Positions 52,188 to 61,199 of a DNA stretch of 64,000 nt are shown here, piece by piece (position 1 is the first letter of the stretch; each line of letters opens with the position of its first letter). Below the pieces are notes generated by a model, which ran no database searches, was not told the DNA's origin, and saw nothing but the letters and a program-made list of their open reading frames with translations. This DNA comes from an uncultured Proteiniphilum sp. Its GTDB lineage: Bacteria > Bacteroidota > Bacteroidia > Bacteroidales > Dysgonomonadaceae. The position numbers were made by a program, and so were the translations under genes. Where the stretch lies: the NCBI RefSeq assembly GCF_937873925.1, contig NZ_CALNAT010000002.1, positions 12,204 to 76,203 of the forward strand, read 5' to 3'.

Positions 52188-54932
52188 ATGAAACGCTATA
52201 CTATCTTTTTATTTTTGATTGCCGGCTTTCCCCTGCCCCTCCTGCCGCAAGGGAAAGTCACCCTTAACCTGGAAAAACGGCCGATTACCGAAGTCCTCCG
52301 GAAAATAGAACAACAAACGGGGTACACGTTCTCCTACAATCCTACATTGTTAAAAGATTTCCCACCCGTCTCCCTCCGGATCGCGAACGAATCGCTCGAA
52401 AAAGTACTGCAACTCCTTTTCCACGAAACCGATATCCAACCCATCCTACAGGAAAAATACATCATCCTGAAAAAGCGGCCGAAAGCGATTACCGTCAGCG
52501 GATTTATCTACGACCGGGAATCGCACGAGTCGCTGATCGCCGCCAATGTATATGATGGGGATTCGGGACAAGGCTCCGTCAGCAACAACTTCGGATTTTA
52601 CAGCCTCTCCGTCCCGCCGGGCGAGATAGAGCTCCGTCCCAGTTACGTGGGATATACCACCGAAAATTATCCCTTTACGGTAACGAAAGACACGGTCATC
52701 CATTTTTTTCTGCAACCGTCCTCACTACTGAAAGAAGTAGTGGTGGACGGAAACCTGAAGAATCCCCTGCAACATGCCGAAACAGGCAAGATAAGCCTTA
52801 ATGCCGCAACACTGAAGGGTATCCCCGCGTTTATGGGGGAAAGCGACGTGATCAAGGCTTTGCAGCAAATGCCCGGCGTGGCAGTAGGAACCGACGGCAT
52901 GGCCGGACTGTATGTCCGGGGTGGAAATGCCGATGAGAACCTCTACCTTGTAGACGGGAATCCCCTCTATCATGTTCACCACCTGCTGGGTCTCTTTTCC
53001 ACGTTCAATCCCGAAGCGGTGAAAACCATGGATTTCTACAAGGGTAGCTTTCCTGCCCGTTACGGGGGCCGCTTGTCGTCGGTAGTGGATGTACGGATGA
53101 ACGATGGCGACATGAAAAAATTCTCCGGGACAGCTTCCCTCGGGATCATTTCATCCCGTTTGAACTTGCAGGGACCCATTATCAAAGACAGGACCTCGTT
53201 CTCGGTCTCGTTCCGCCGTACCTATCTCGACCTGATCGCCCGCCCGGCAATGTATTTCATCAACCGGAAAGAGAAAAGAAAAAGCCCGGATAATTACGAC
53301 AAGATTGATTTCTCCTACTATTTTTACGATTTCAACGCGAAGGTCAATCACAAGTTTTCGGACAAAAGCCGTATCTACCTGAGTTTGTACAACGGGAAGG
53401 ATAAATTGTTTGTTAATAACAACAGCATCACCCGATACAGTAACGATTATCCTACTTATGGCTCGAATCCTGATAACCCGGAGGAGAATATCCAATACCA
53501 TTATAAAAGTGCTTTCAATGAAACGTCAGATACGGATATAGGCTGGGGAAACCGTATGTCCTCACTGAACTGGACATACGCGGTCAACAGCAAGCTGTTC
53601 TCGAATACCACGTTAGTCTATAACCGCTATCGATCGGATATTTCCTATTCCTATGAAATCAAGGAGACTTATTCCTCCAAGGATTATGGCGACCGCCAGG
53701 AAAAAACCCAAAACACCTATCAACTTTTTAACCCGATCTACCGGTCGGGTATCGAAGACCTGGGCTACCGCCTCGATTTTGATTACGCGTACAACAATAG
53801 TCACCTGATCCGCTTCGGAACAGCGTTGCTGCAGCATAACTTCGTTCCCGAGGAAAGCCGGATTTTCCGGCAAGACAACGACAATGAAAAAAGACAGAAC
53901 GATACGATCACCTATGCCGACGAACGGGTCAGGGTCCAGGAACTATCCTTATACGCCGAAGACGAGGTGGATTTCGGCAAACGGCTGAAAGTAAATGCCG
54001 GTGTGCATTTTTCAGGATTCTTCGTGCAGGGAAAGACCTACCTGAGCTTACAACCCCGCCTGTCGACCCGTTACCTGTTGTCGGAAAACCTCTCCCTGAA
54101 AGCGTCGTACGGCAGGATGAGCCAGTACGTGCACCTGCTGCAAAACAGCTATATAAACTCTCCTAACGATTTGTGGGTACCGATTACTAAAAAGGTGAAG
54201 CCGCTGTCGTCCGATCAGTTTACGGTTGGGATCTACGGCAGGTACCGTGACTTCGACCTTTCGGCGGAAACTTACTATAAGCGATCGGTCAACCAGGTCG
54301 AGTACAAAGACGGCGCCAACATACTTACCAGCAATACAAATTGGGAAAACCGTGTTGCCCAGGGGATCGGGACCTCGTACGGACTGGAATTGATGGCAAA
54401 AAGAAGTTTTGAAAATACATCGGGATGGGTCGGCTACACGCTGTCGTGGGCAAACCGGCAGTTTCCCCACGGGGAGATCAACCAGGGGAAAGTATATCCC
54501 GCGAAATACGACAACCGCCATAAGATCAATGCCGTGCTTAAGCACACGTTTAATCATAAATTCGATATGCACATTTCCTGGATCTACGCGACCGGCAACT
54601 GGACTACCCTACCGATGGAAGAGTACATCGATATGGACGGCAATAAAATACCTTATTTCCATCAACGGAATAACTACAAGATGCCCGACTACCATCGGCT
54701 CGACCTGGATTTTAATTATTATCGCCACAAGAAGAACGGAAGGATGGGCATCTGGAATATCAACATCTATAACCTGTACGCGCATCATAATTCATTCATT
54801 ATAGAACCTATGGAAGGAAGTTCCCCGGCGCCGGGTAGCGTGAACGGTCACCCGAAGAAATATTATCCGGCATACCAGAGTTATTCTCTTTTCCCGATTA
54901 TTCCCTCATTTTCCTATACGTACAAATTCTGA
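52188..54932 (+). CDS. TonB-dependent receptor with STN signalling domain
   Basis: 914 residues. After the signal, the secretin/TonB N-terminal (STN) domain covers about 25-95 (VTLNLEKRPITEVLRKIEQQ, ILQEKYIILKKR). A carboxypeptidase-regulatory-like domain follows (TVSGFIYDRESHESLIAANV), then the plug with GMAGLYVRGGNADENLYLVDG and FYKGSFPARYGGRLSSVVDVRM, and the barrel ending in SFSYTYKF. The STN domain lets ligand uptake signal to FecR and the ECF factor. It lacks a SusD partner; its partner is the DUF4249 lipoprotein 4 bp downstream, an arrangement seen for non-glycan ligands. Confidence 0.96.
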   Translation: MKRYTIFLFLIAGFPLPLLPQGKVTLNLEKRPITEVLRKIEQQTGYTFSYNPTLLKDFPPVSLRIANESLEKVLQLLFHETDIQPILQEKYIILKKRPKAITVSGFIYDRESHESLIAANVYDGDSGQGSVSNNFGFYSLSVPPGEIELRPSYVGYTTENYPFTVTKDTVIHFFLQPSSLLKEVVVDGNLKNPLQHAETGKISLNAATLKGIPAFMGESDVIKALQQMPGVAVGTDGMAGLYVRGGNADENLYLVDGNPLYHVHHLLGLFSTFNPEAVKTMDFYKGSFPARYGGRLSSVVDVRMNDGDMKKFSGTASLGIISSRLNLQGPIIKDRTSFSVSFRRTYLDLIARPAMYFINRKEKRKSPDNYDKIDFSYYFYDFNAKVNHKFSDKSRIYLSLYNGKDKLFVNNNSITRYSNDYPTYGSNPDNPEENIQYHYKSAFNETSDTDIGWGNRMSSLNWTYAVNSKLFSNTTLVYNRYRSDISYSYEIKETYSSKDYGDRQEKTQNTYQLFNPIYRSGIEDLGYRLDFDYAYNNSHLIRFGTALLQHNFVPEESRIFRQDNDNEKRQNDTITYADERVRVQELSLYAEDEVDFGKRLKVNAGVHFSGFFVQGKTYLSLQPRLSTRYLLSENLSLKASYGRMSQYVHLLQNSYINSPNDLWVPITKKVKPLSSDQFTVGIYGRYRDFDLSAETYYKRSVNQVEYKDGANILTSNTNWENRVAQGIGTSYGLELMAKRSFENTSGWVGYTLSWANRQFPHGEINQGKVYPAKYDNRHKINAVLKHTFNHKFDMHISWIYATGNWTTLPMEEYIDMDGNKIPYFHQRNNYKMPDYHRLDLDFNYYRHKKNGRMGIWNINIYNLYAHHNSFIIEPMEGSSPAPGSVNGHPKKYYPAYQSYSLFPIIPSFSYTYKF

Positions 54933-54936
54933 AGAT

Positions 54937-56124
54937 ATGAGGAGATCAAAAAACAGATACATACTGGTTCTGCTGATCGCCATAGTGGCTTCTTTCCCCG
55001 CGTGCGAGAAAGAGATCCGGCTCAATCTGACCGACTATACACCGAAAATCGTGATGAACGGGATTATTTCGCCCGACTCGCTCATCGAGATAGGCGTCAG
55101 CAAAAGTTTTTTATACACCGATACGCTTTCAAATAACAGCCTGTTGAAGAATGCCTCGTTAACCCTGTTTATCAATGGCGAAAAACGTGAAATGATGCGT
55201 ATGGAGCGGGTGGATACTATTTACGGCCGCGACAGGCTCGACCATCCTTACCTCGCAATGATAAGTGTCTTCCGTTCAACGGTACGACCCAAAACAGGAG
55301 ACAAGATACGGATTGAAGCATCGGCCGAAGGATTTAATCCTGTCCGGGCGGAAACCACCATCCCCACACCCCCGGTAATTAACCGGATTGATACGGCCAC
55401 GTTCTTTACATCAAAAAAAATAATCAATAGTAATGAAAACAACTCTTATAATCCCTACGATCCGGATAAATACAACAATCTCAGGATGGAAGAATTATAC
55501 CGTAACATGCGAATCAGGATGGCCGTCACTCACAATTCTCCCGGCGAAAATCCCTGTTTCACCCTTCAACTCAGGACAATAATCAGCGAACCGGCAAGCC
55601 TTTCCGGTACGGTAGAGAATTACCTGTATATATACACGAATGATGATCCGGTGTTCAAGGAAAACTACCGAAACAACATCCTGGAAGATTTGATATCGGA
55701 AGGCACTTCATTTAAAGGAATAAAATATCCCGACTTAGCGCTTTTTTCCGATAAACTGTTCCGGGACAACCGCTATACACTCGATTTTTCGATCACTGAT
55801 TATTATCCTGTCCAAATTACCTACCTGGAATACGGGGTGGATCCGGGAGACGCCATTTACAACCCTCATGATCGCTCCATAATTGAAGTGTTGAATCCGC
55901 CCGTCGAGGTATTGTTCACGGTCTTAACTCCGGAGTTGTATCCCTATTTCAAGATGAGAGACTACAATCCCAACACCGACGTCGTGGGGTTTACCATGTT
56001 CTCCGAACCGGGAATCACGTTCAGCAACGTCCACAATGGCATCGGAATCGTAGGTGCTGTCTCCGGAACGATAGCCCGGATTAATATTCCCCCGTTTCCC
56101 GGAAAAAACAGGGTTCCGAGATAG
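54937..56124 (+). CDS. DUF4249-domain lipoprotein
   Basis: 395 residues. The lipobox is VASFPACEKEIRL, and IVMNGIISPDSLIEIGVSKSFLYTD is the standard start of DUF4249 proteins. The protein is beta-rich with several immunoglobulin-like segments and a C-terminal conserved block (FTMFSEPGITFSNVHNGIGI). The family accompanies STN/TonB receptors in place of SusD and probably acts as surface ligand-binding partner. Starts 4 bp after the receptor. Confidence 0.92.
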   Translation: MRRSKNRYILVLLIAIVASFPACEKEIRLNLTDYTPKIVMNGIISPDSLIEIGVSKSFLYTDTLSNNSLLKNASLTLFINGEKREMMRMERVDTIYGRDRLDHPYLAMISVFRSTVRPKTGDKIRIEASAEGFNPVRAETTIPTPPVINRIDTATFFTSKKIINSNENNSYNPYDPDKYNNLRMEELYRNMRIRMAVTHNSPGENPCFTLQLRTIISEPASLSGTVENYLYIYTNDDPVFKENYRNNILEDLISEGTSFKGIKYPDLALFSDKLFRDNRYTLDFSITDYYPVQITYLEYGVDPGDAIYNPHDRSIIEVLNPPVEVLFTVLTPELYPYFKMRDYNPNTDVVGFTMFSEPGITFSNVHNGIGIVGAVSGTIARINIPPFPGKNRVPR

Positions 56125-56169
56125 TTTTGAATAGGGATTCATCTTATACCCCGCTCGTTAAATTTTTCC

Positions 56170-56250
56170 TTATAAGAAAAAGATGCTCGCTCCCGCGATA
56201 CTGATCACCGCTCCGATCACCTGACGGGTGGTGACTCTCTCTTTAAACAT
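56170..56250 (-). pseudogene. EamA/DMT-family transporter C-terminal remnant
   Basis: A 26-codon frame, FKERVTTRQVIGAVISIAGASIFFL, matches the last helix region of EamA-type drug/metabolite transporters, where E-x-(4,5)-RQxxGAxxIxxGV precedes the end. A stop lies directly upstream, and no other part of the roughly 300-residue transporter was found. It lies just after the DUF4249 gene in opposite orientation. Confidence 0.6.
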
Positions 56251-56315
56251 TCATGCAGTAGACACTTTTCTACCGATAGTTTACAAGCGATTGGAGGTAA
56301 AAAAAATAGCTCAAC

Positions 56316-57044
56316 TCAATTATAATAAAAGATTTTATCATCCAGGATGAAAAATACTTTTCCTCTCTTTTTTGCGGTATTGTTATTTAAATACAACAGG
56401 GCGTTTTTCGGGGCGTTGAATTCGATAGTTTGTCCGGTTGCCGTCTTCTTCCCTATTGATTTCCAGCTATTATCCATCAAGCAAAACAATTCATATTCGT
56501 ATCTTTCATAAATGCCGATATTTGCAAGCCGGGGGGAATAATGGACGGTTGCTATTTTTTTATCTTCCCCGAAGTCTAATCCTGTCCATGATTCTTCCGG
56601 GCCGGCAGCATCGTAAAATGTAGTAATATCCCCGTCAAACGCTTTGTCTCCGGTATCCCCCAAATCTTTGTGTGATCCCCGAGATCCGACATGCATACCT
56701 TCGAGTTTGTTACCCGAAAGATCATACAGGACGATCTCGGAAACATTGCAATATGAATTTTCCGGCGCTTTGTACCGGACATAACGGCAAGTTTCCGGAT
56801 GTTTTAATATTACCCTATTATAGAGGTTGGGTATTCCAGTTATCTTATGTATTATCCGTGTTTTGGAGAAATCAGGCGTTTTCGAACTTTCAAAAACCGC
56901 ATTCACCATGCACCCGCTTTGTAAAAGATCGTTTTCCGGAGTTATTGAAGCGAATGCTATCAGGCTGTCGGGGGAATCGGGTGTCAAAATATGTGTCTTT
57001 CCGTCCCGATCAATGTAAAACGGATTACCAGCCGGAGTTTGATT
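56316..57044 (-). pseudogene. N-terminally truncated F5/8-type (discoidin-like) domain protein
   Basis: Open frame of about 242 codons bounded upstream by a stop (57045) and lacking an ATG; the first in-frame start-like codon is TTG 56987. It reads FYIDRDGKTHILTPDSPDSLIAF, then YVRYKAPENSYCNVSEIVLYDLSGNKLEG and KAFDGDITTFYDAAGPEESWTGLDFGE, a carbohydrate-binding F5/8 fold similar to the C-terminal domain of large Bacteroidota surface proteins. The missing front part would hold signal peptide and catalytic domain. Probably the tail of a deleted gene rather than a working protein. Confidence 0.6.
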
Positions 57045-57061
57045 TTAAACCAATTTTTAGC

Positions 57062-57103
57062 TATCTTTGAAAATCGGGTTCAGCTGTAGAGACAGCCAAA
57101 CCC
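57062..57103 (+). promoter_or_regulatory. Orphan plus-strand promoter followed by a strong hairpin
   Basis: TATCTTTG at 57062-57069 is a good -7 box, but no plus-strand gene follows. Seven bases on, GGGTT-CA-GCTGT-AGAG-ACAGC-CA-AACCC (57076-57103) makes a symmetrical two-stem hairpin. It could begin a short RNA antisense to the genes at 57225-58444, or be a relic. The rest of 57045-57224 is AT-rich without a visible gene. Confidence 0.35.
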
Positions 57104-57224
57104 TCCGTTTCTTATTTACACAGAATATTTTGGACAGTGTCAATATATTTTTTCATATTATTTTAATTGTCTTTGAAATATTCCTGTGAGATTTATAAAA
57201 AACTCACAGGAATTAAATTAATGT

Positions 57225-57545
57225 TTAAACTAAAATCCTCATTTTTAAAAATAAGTATATTAGTGTTTTTTGCATCCAAATGATAACAAGTGCAAGAAAG
57301 ATATGAATTACCAAATGAGTTTCTATATAACTGATATTAATCAAAATGGCATTTGTCAATAACAACAAATTGGGATAATCCCTTAATATAGTCGTAGTTT
57401 TTGGAGTTTTTCTATCCCTCACACGAATGAAGTCTACATATTTTATTTTGTAGTTTTGCTTATATTCAATATAATGTAATAGCAAAGAGAGAATAAAAAT
57501 GCCAATGATAATATAAGTACTCATTGTCTCTAAAATTAAAGCCAT
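57225..57545 (-). CDS. Small membrane protein paired with a Trp-rich lipoprotein
   Basis: 106 residues with two or three hydrophobic stretches (TYIIIGIFILSLLLHYIEY, then LLLLTNAILINISYI and HLVIHIFLALVIIWM) and a basic loop (VRDRKTPKTTTILRDYP). Its ATG 57545 overlaps the end of the upstream lipoprotein gene, so translation is probably coupled. No family recognised; a role as immunity or anchoring partner is speculation from the pairing. Low GC compared with the core genes suggests acquisition. Confidence 0.6.
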   Translation of the reverse strand: MALILETMSTYIIIGIFILSLLLHYIEYKQNYKIKYVDFIRVRDRKTPKTTTILRDYPNLLLLTNAILINISYIETHLVIHIFLALVIIWMQKTLIYLFLKMRILV

Positions 57546-58444
57546 ACGGCAGCAATAGCCGAACTGTAAACAGCTCCTGACGTTGCTGCTCCGGCAATAG
57601 TCAGCACCCATCCTTCAGGACCAAAAACCATTGTAACGGTGGCAGCTCCAGAATCGATGGCATATAAAATTCCTGCGGCAGCACCCATGGAGTCTGATTC
57701 AACTATAGTGCTTCCATTATTATCCCACCATGTAGACACTGCATCACTACCGGCATCCCACCAATCTTCGACCGTATCCCATATATCATCCCACCATCCT
57801 TTTATCCTTATTTTACCATTTTTCAGTTGAAGTTGGTGTAGTTCTTCATTATTGTATTGTTCCATAATTTCCGGATAATTCAATGCAAAATACCATTTTT
57901 TATAATTATTCCTCCAATATTGATAAGAATGATAGCCGGTACTTGTCGCACAATATATTACAGCTGCATCTGCCTCCGAAAGAGTTGTGGCTGCTTTTTG
58001 ATTAATTACATCCAATAATGCTTTTAATCGGGACAATTCATTCTCCTTAAATTTCCGACTAAGAACAGACGTAATCTCATTGAGCAATTGTTGCACGGCA
58101 GGGCTAAAATTTTCCATACCCGAAGATTTCAAAGATGGACTATCTTTCAAAACATGCTTACAAATATCAATATGTTTTTGCAACTGTTCATGTTGATTAC
58201 AAAAATTAAACGTTGCCTGCTTTATGAATTCATCTTTATTTTCCATAAAAGGACGACTTTTCAGCCGCGGATTTTTTGTATATTCAATGCCAAGGGCTTT
58301 AATCTCTTCAAAAATATATTCCAACCCTTCGTTATGCGATACTCCTACCTCATTGTATTCCTCCGGAATATCCAAGTTTTCTATTTTGACATCAGAATCA
58401 AAATCACTACTGCACCCTTGTACAAAGATGCCCAGCGAAATCAT
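57536..58444 (-). CDS. Trp-rich lipoprotein with a Gly/Ala-rich hydrophobic tail
   Basis: 302 residues. It opens MISLGIFVQGCSSDFD, a lipobox with an unusually short export signal; in-frame codons upstream would extend a normal signal (FFGIGILAAC) but a TAG cuts them off without a start codon, so a mutation at the 5' end is suspected. The middle is helical (residues 30-190). Then comes an amphipathic segment with seven tryptophans (GWWDDIWDTVEDWWDAG, STWWDN), followed by a hydrophobic small-residue tail (AAGILYAIDSGAATVTMVFG, GAATSGAVYSSAIAAVWL). The tail resembles membrane-active peptides in composition only. Function unknown. Confidence 0.7.
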   Translation of the reverse strand: MISLGIFVQGCSSDFDSDVKIENLDIPEEYNEVGVSHNEGLEYIFEEIKALGIEYTKNPRLKSRPFMENKDEFIKQATFNFCNQHEQLQKHIDICKHVLKDSPSLKSSGMENFSPAVQQLLNEITSVLSRKFKENELSRLKALLDVINQKAATTLSEADAAVIYCATSTGYHSYQYWRNNYKKWYFALNYPEIMEQYNNEELHQLQLKNGKIRIKGWWDDIWDTVEDWWDAGSDAVSTWWDNNGSTIVESDSMGAAAGILYAIDSGAATVTMVFGPEGWVLTIAGAATSGAVYSSAIAAVWL

Positions 58445-58741
58445 ACAGGCTGCTAATATTCCAATGCCGAAAAATCCAACTGTTTGTTTATGTTGCTTCT
58501 ATCCTCAAATCAAGTTTCAGGTTAATTTTCTTTCGAAAGGCAGGCGGCTTGCCGGAATAGAAGCATATATTATACCGCCTTGCTTCAGGTAGGCAGGAGC
58601 GCCCTTGGGGTCCGAAGATCAAAAAGGCATTCCTGCCATGAGGAAGTAGTTGTCGGTTTCATATCGGATTTATTTATTTGTGGCGAATCATCCAAACTAT
58701 CCGCTTCATTTAATAAGTTTCGCATCTTGTTTTAATGTCTT

Positions 58742-59125
58742 TTATCGCTCAAATGTACCCTCAAACTCTTTGTTATCAATAACGATACGCAGAATATATA
58801 TTCTTCCTACGGACAATTGTGAAATATCGATGGACACATAGCCCGCTTCATTTATTTCCACAATATGGTAAATAGGGCTCTGCAGAATAAATATTTCCAC
58901 CTGTCCGGTGTAGTTCTCCACGAACAAGTCAATGGTCGTTCCGTTTTTGTATGCTTCCACGCTAAGAGCAAATGCAGAACGGGTAATACAGTTTTCCCGT
59001 AACTCTATTTTGTCTTTTGGTTTATTTGTAGTATGGATACCGGCGTTTAGTATAAACGTAAGCGGGTAAAAAAAGAATAGGAATGTCATTAAAAGGTTTT
59101 TCGAAAAATAAATAATTCTTTTCAT
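58742..59125 (-). CDS. DUF3244-like exported protein
   Basis: 127 residues from ATG 59125: export signal (LLMTFLFFFYPLTFILNAG), then a single immunoglobulin-like domain with VEAYKNGTTIDLFVENYTGQVEIFI, GYVSIDISQLSVGRIYILRIV and EFEGTFER, which fits the Bacteroidota DUF3244 family. Such genes often accompany TPR regulators like the one at 59317. The 297 bp between it and the lipoprotein gene hold GC-rich inverted repeats (GGCAGGA...TCCTGCC) and no gene. Confidence 0.75.
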   Translation of the reverse strand: MKRIIYFSKNLLMTFLFFFYPLTFILNAGIHTTNKPKDKIELRENCITRSAFALSVEAYKNGTTIDLFVENYTGQVEIFILQSPIYHIVEINEAGYVSIDISQLSVGRIYILRIVIDNKEFEGTFER

Positions 59126-59316
59126 GTTTGATTTCGTATAAAGTGTTTTTTTAAAAAAAGTGTTATCTCTCCGGTAAAGAAACAATAAAAAATACGTGTG
59201 TCAAGGGAAAATGCAATTCTGACCTTTGGTTGCTCAGGTATATTAATAAATATCAATATGATATATGAATACTTGCAGAGCGATTCTGACCTGGGTGTAG
59301 TACGGTAACGTGGAAT

Positions 59317-61035
59317 TTATCCGCTCCCGAGTATTTTCAGCAGCCGTTCGAATCCGTTATCGGCTGTGGCATGGGCGGAAATTTTCTTTTTCAGGTACCA
59401 TTTCTTCGATTTCAGATTATTCGTGGAAGTGTTGAGCAGAGCTGCAATTTGTTCGTTCCCGGTACCGGCAGCCAGCATGGAAAGCAACAGCCGGTCGCTT
59501 TCGGTCAATATGCCGTCCGATTCACTTATCCCAAACAGTTTCGTCATATCTTCGGAGGTGACCATTGTTTCGGCAAGCTTGTGAAACCGCTGCCCTCCCT
59601 CTTTCAGCATAAGATCGAACTCTTCGCCCAATTTCATGTCTTTTGAATGAATTTTTTTCGACAGGATACGGGTTTGATTCAATTGCGAGCCGTATATCTC
59701 CAAAAATGAAACATAGTGTGACAACAATTCTTGTTGGGCTTCAGTTTGCTGCCGCAACAGCTGCGCTTCGGCGTCTAAACGCCTTTTTTCGGCTTCCGTA
59801 CGTTCCTTTTCCGCGGCCAGCTTTTCCCCTTGCAACAGGACAATACTGCGTTGTTTGGCAAAATAAAGCGTGAGGATACCCGCCAACAACAGAACAAAAC
59901 CCCCTATAGCCAGCATTAAGCGATTCCGGGCTTCGGCTTTTAGCGCTTTGTTCTCGGATTCCGCCAGATCGTACCGGTTTTCGAGTTCACGGATACGGGT
60001 ATCGAGCCGTTTTTCCACCGATTGATCGTAAGCGGAGAGGGCCTGGCGGCGGTAATCGTCAGCCAGTCGGTAATCGTTCATCCCGGCGGCAATATCGGCC
60101 GCATGATCATACAGCAGATAGTTCTGCCAATAAGTAGAATCTTCTATATGGGCAATGGCTTGCCGGACATAATAGAAAGCGCTGTCAGGTCTATTTAAAC
60201 GGCTGAAAATATCCGAGAGAGCATAATAGATCCTGAATTCATCTCCTTTTATCCGAACGGACGGATATATATCTAATTTTTTCTTTTCTTTTTCAATGGC
60301 TTCTTCATAGTTTTGCGTAAGATCGGCATATATCGACTCTGCATTTAACAGAAAATATTCCTTTTCAATGTTATTATCAACATACAATTGTAAAGTATCT
60401 AAATATGATTTACTTCCGGATAAATCATCCGTTACTGCCAATGAGTTCCAAAACAAAGATAAATAAGCATCAAAGATATGAGAACTGTCATTCTTTAGTT
60501 TAGCACACATCAGGGCTTTTTGAAAATACTGTTTGGCAATATCTTTATTTGCATTCTTTTTATGTATGTCCCCCATAAAATAATTGGTAAAATAGAGTGA
60601 AGTAAGGTCGGGATCCTTTTGTCCGTACAGGAGGCGAAGCGCCTCTTTCAGGGGTTGATACACCGTGCTGTCCATAATTCCCAAGCGCGAGCGCACAATG
60701 CCTTGGTAAAGAAGAGCCCGTGTATGGTGGTTGCTTCCGTGTGCGGTTCTACGGTAGTAAGATCCCACACTGTTGATCAGGGAATCCGATGTAAAATCGG
60801 CATAGGTTTTATCGTCGGCAATAGTTTTCAACAGGCCGTAATAAGCACGGTTACTAAGTAACATCTCCTCAGCACGGAGGGTTGTCAGGCTGTCGCGTAT
60901 AGCTTCGGGCCGTTCCTGCAGAAGTGCATCCCATTGCAAAAGGCGGTTATACAGCCCTTCGCCCCGTTTCCGGCTACAGGAAACGGTAGATAAAAGGCAC
61001 AAGCATATCATGATGCAACTTATTCTTCCGTTCAT
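59317..61035 (-). CDS. TPR membrane regulator with C-terminal helix-turn-helix
   Basis: 572 residues: lipoprotein-like signal (CLCLLSTVSCSRKR), a periplasmic TPR solenoid to about residue 360, a coiled coil, one transmembrane helix (LMLAIGGFVLLLAGILTLYF), another long coiled coil (EKERTEAEKRRLDAEAQL), and a C-terminal LuxR-like DNA-binding part with ESDRLLLSMLAAGTGNEQIAALL then NLKSKKWYLKKKI. This layout is typical of Bacteroidota membrane-bound transcription regulators that sense in the periplasm and bind DNA in the cytoplasm. The likely target is the DUF3244/lipoprotein set downstream. Confidence 0.85.
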   Translation of the reverse strand: MNGRISCIMICLCLLSTVSCSRKRGEGLYNRLLQWDALLQERPEAIRDSLTTLRAEEMLLSNRAYYGLLKTIADDKTYADFTSDSLINSVGSYYRRTAHGSNHHTRALLYQGIVRSRLGIMDSTVYQPLKEALRLLYGQKDPDLTSLYFTNYFMGDIHKKNANKDIAKQYFQKALMCAKLKNDSSHIFDAYLSLFWNSLAVTDDLSGSKSYLDTLQLYVDNNIEKEYFLLNAESIYADLTQNYEEAIEKEKKKLDIYPSVRIKGDEFRIYYALSDIFSRLNRPDSAFYYVRQAIAHIEDSTYWQNYLLYDHAADIAAGMNDYRLADDYRRQALSAYDQSVEKRLDTRIRELENRYDLAESENKALKAEARNRLMLAIGGFVLLLAGILTLYFAKQRSIVLLQGEKLAAEKERTEAEKRRLDAEAQLLRQQTEAQQELLSHYVSFLEIYGSQLNQTRILSKKIHSKDMKLGEEFDLMLKEGGQRFHKLAETMVTSEDMTKLFGISESDGILTESDRLLLSMLAAGTGNEQIAALLNTSTNNLKSKKWYLKKKISAHATADNGFERLLKILGSG

Positions 61036-61064
61036 AGCAATAGGGAACAATTACGGCTCCATTA

Positions 61065-61072
61065 CAAAAATA
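61065..61072 (-). promoter_or_regulatory. -7 promoter box of the TPR regulator
   Basis: Reads TATTTTTG on the minus strand, 29 bp before ATG 61035. Confidence 0.55.
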
Positions 61073-61115
61073 GTGGATAGCGAAAAAAGCAGCAAAGGAA
61101 TCCCCGATTATTTTC

Positions 61116-61123
61116 TATCTTTG
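61116..61123 (+). promoter_or_regulatory. -7 promoter box of the MltF-like gene
   Basis: Reads TATCTTTG; the leader of about 75 nt contains the motif CATGAGAATTGTTCAC (61158-61173), which recurs at 39321. Confidence 0.55.
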
Positions 61124-61199
61124 CCCCGGTTTTAACTTAACAAAGGAATGTAAAGAACATGAGAATTGTTCACTGAGGTTCCATACGATCCCTTTAAAA

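Noticed and set aside
58585..58645. GGCAGGAATGCC hairpin with T-run as a terminator for the DUF3244 gene
   Set aside because: The stem is only four or five base pairs and about 100 bp beyond the stop; too weak to list.
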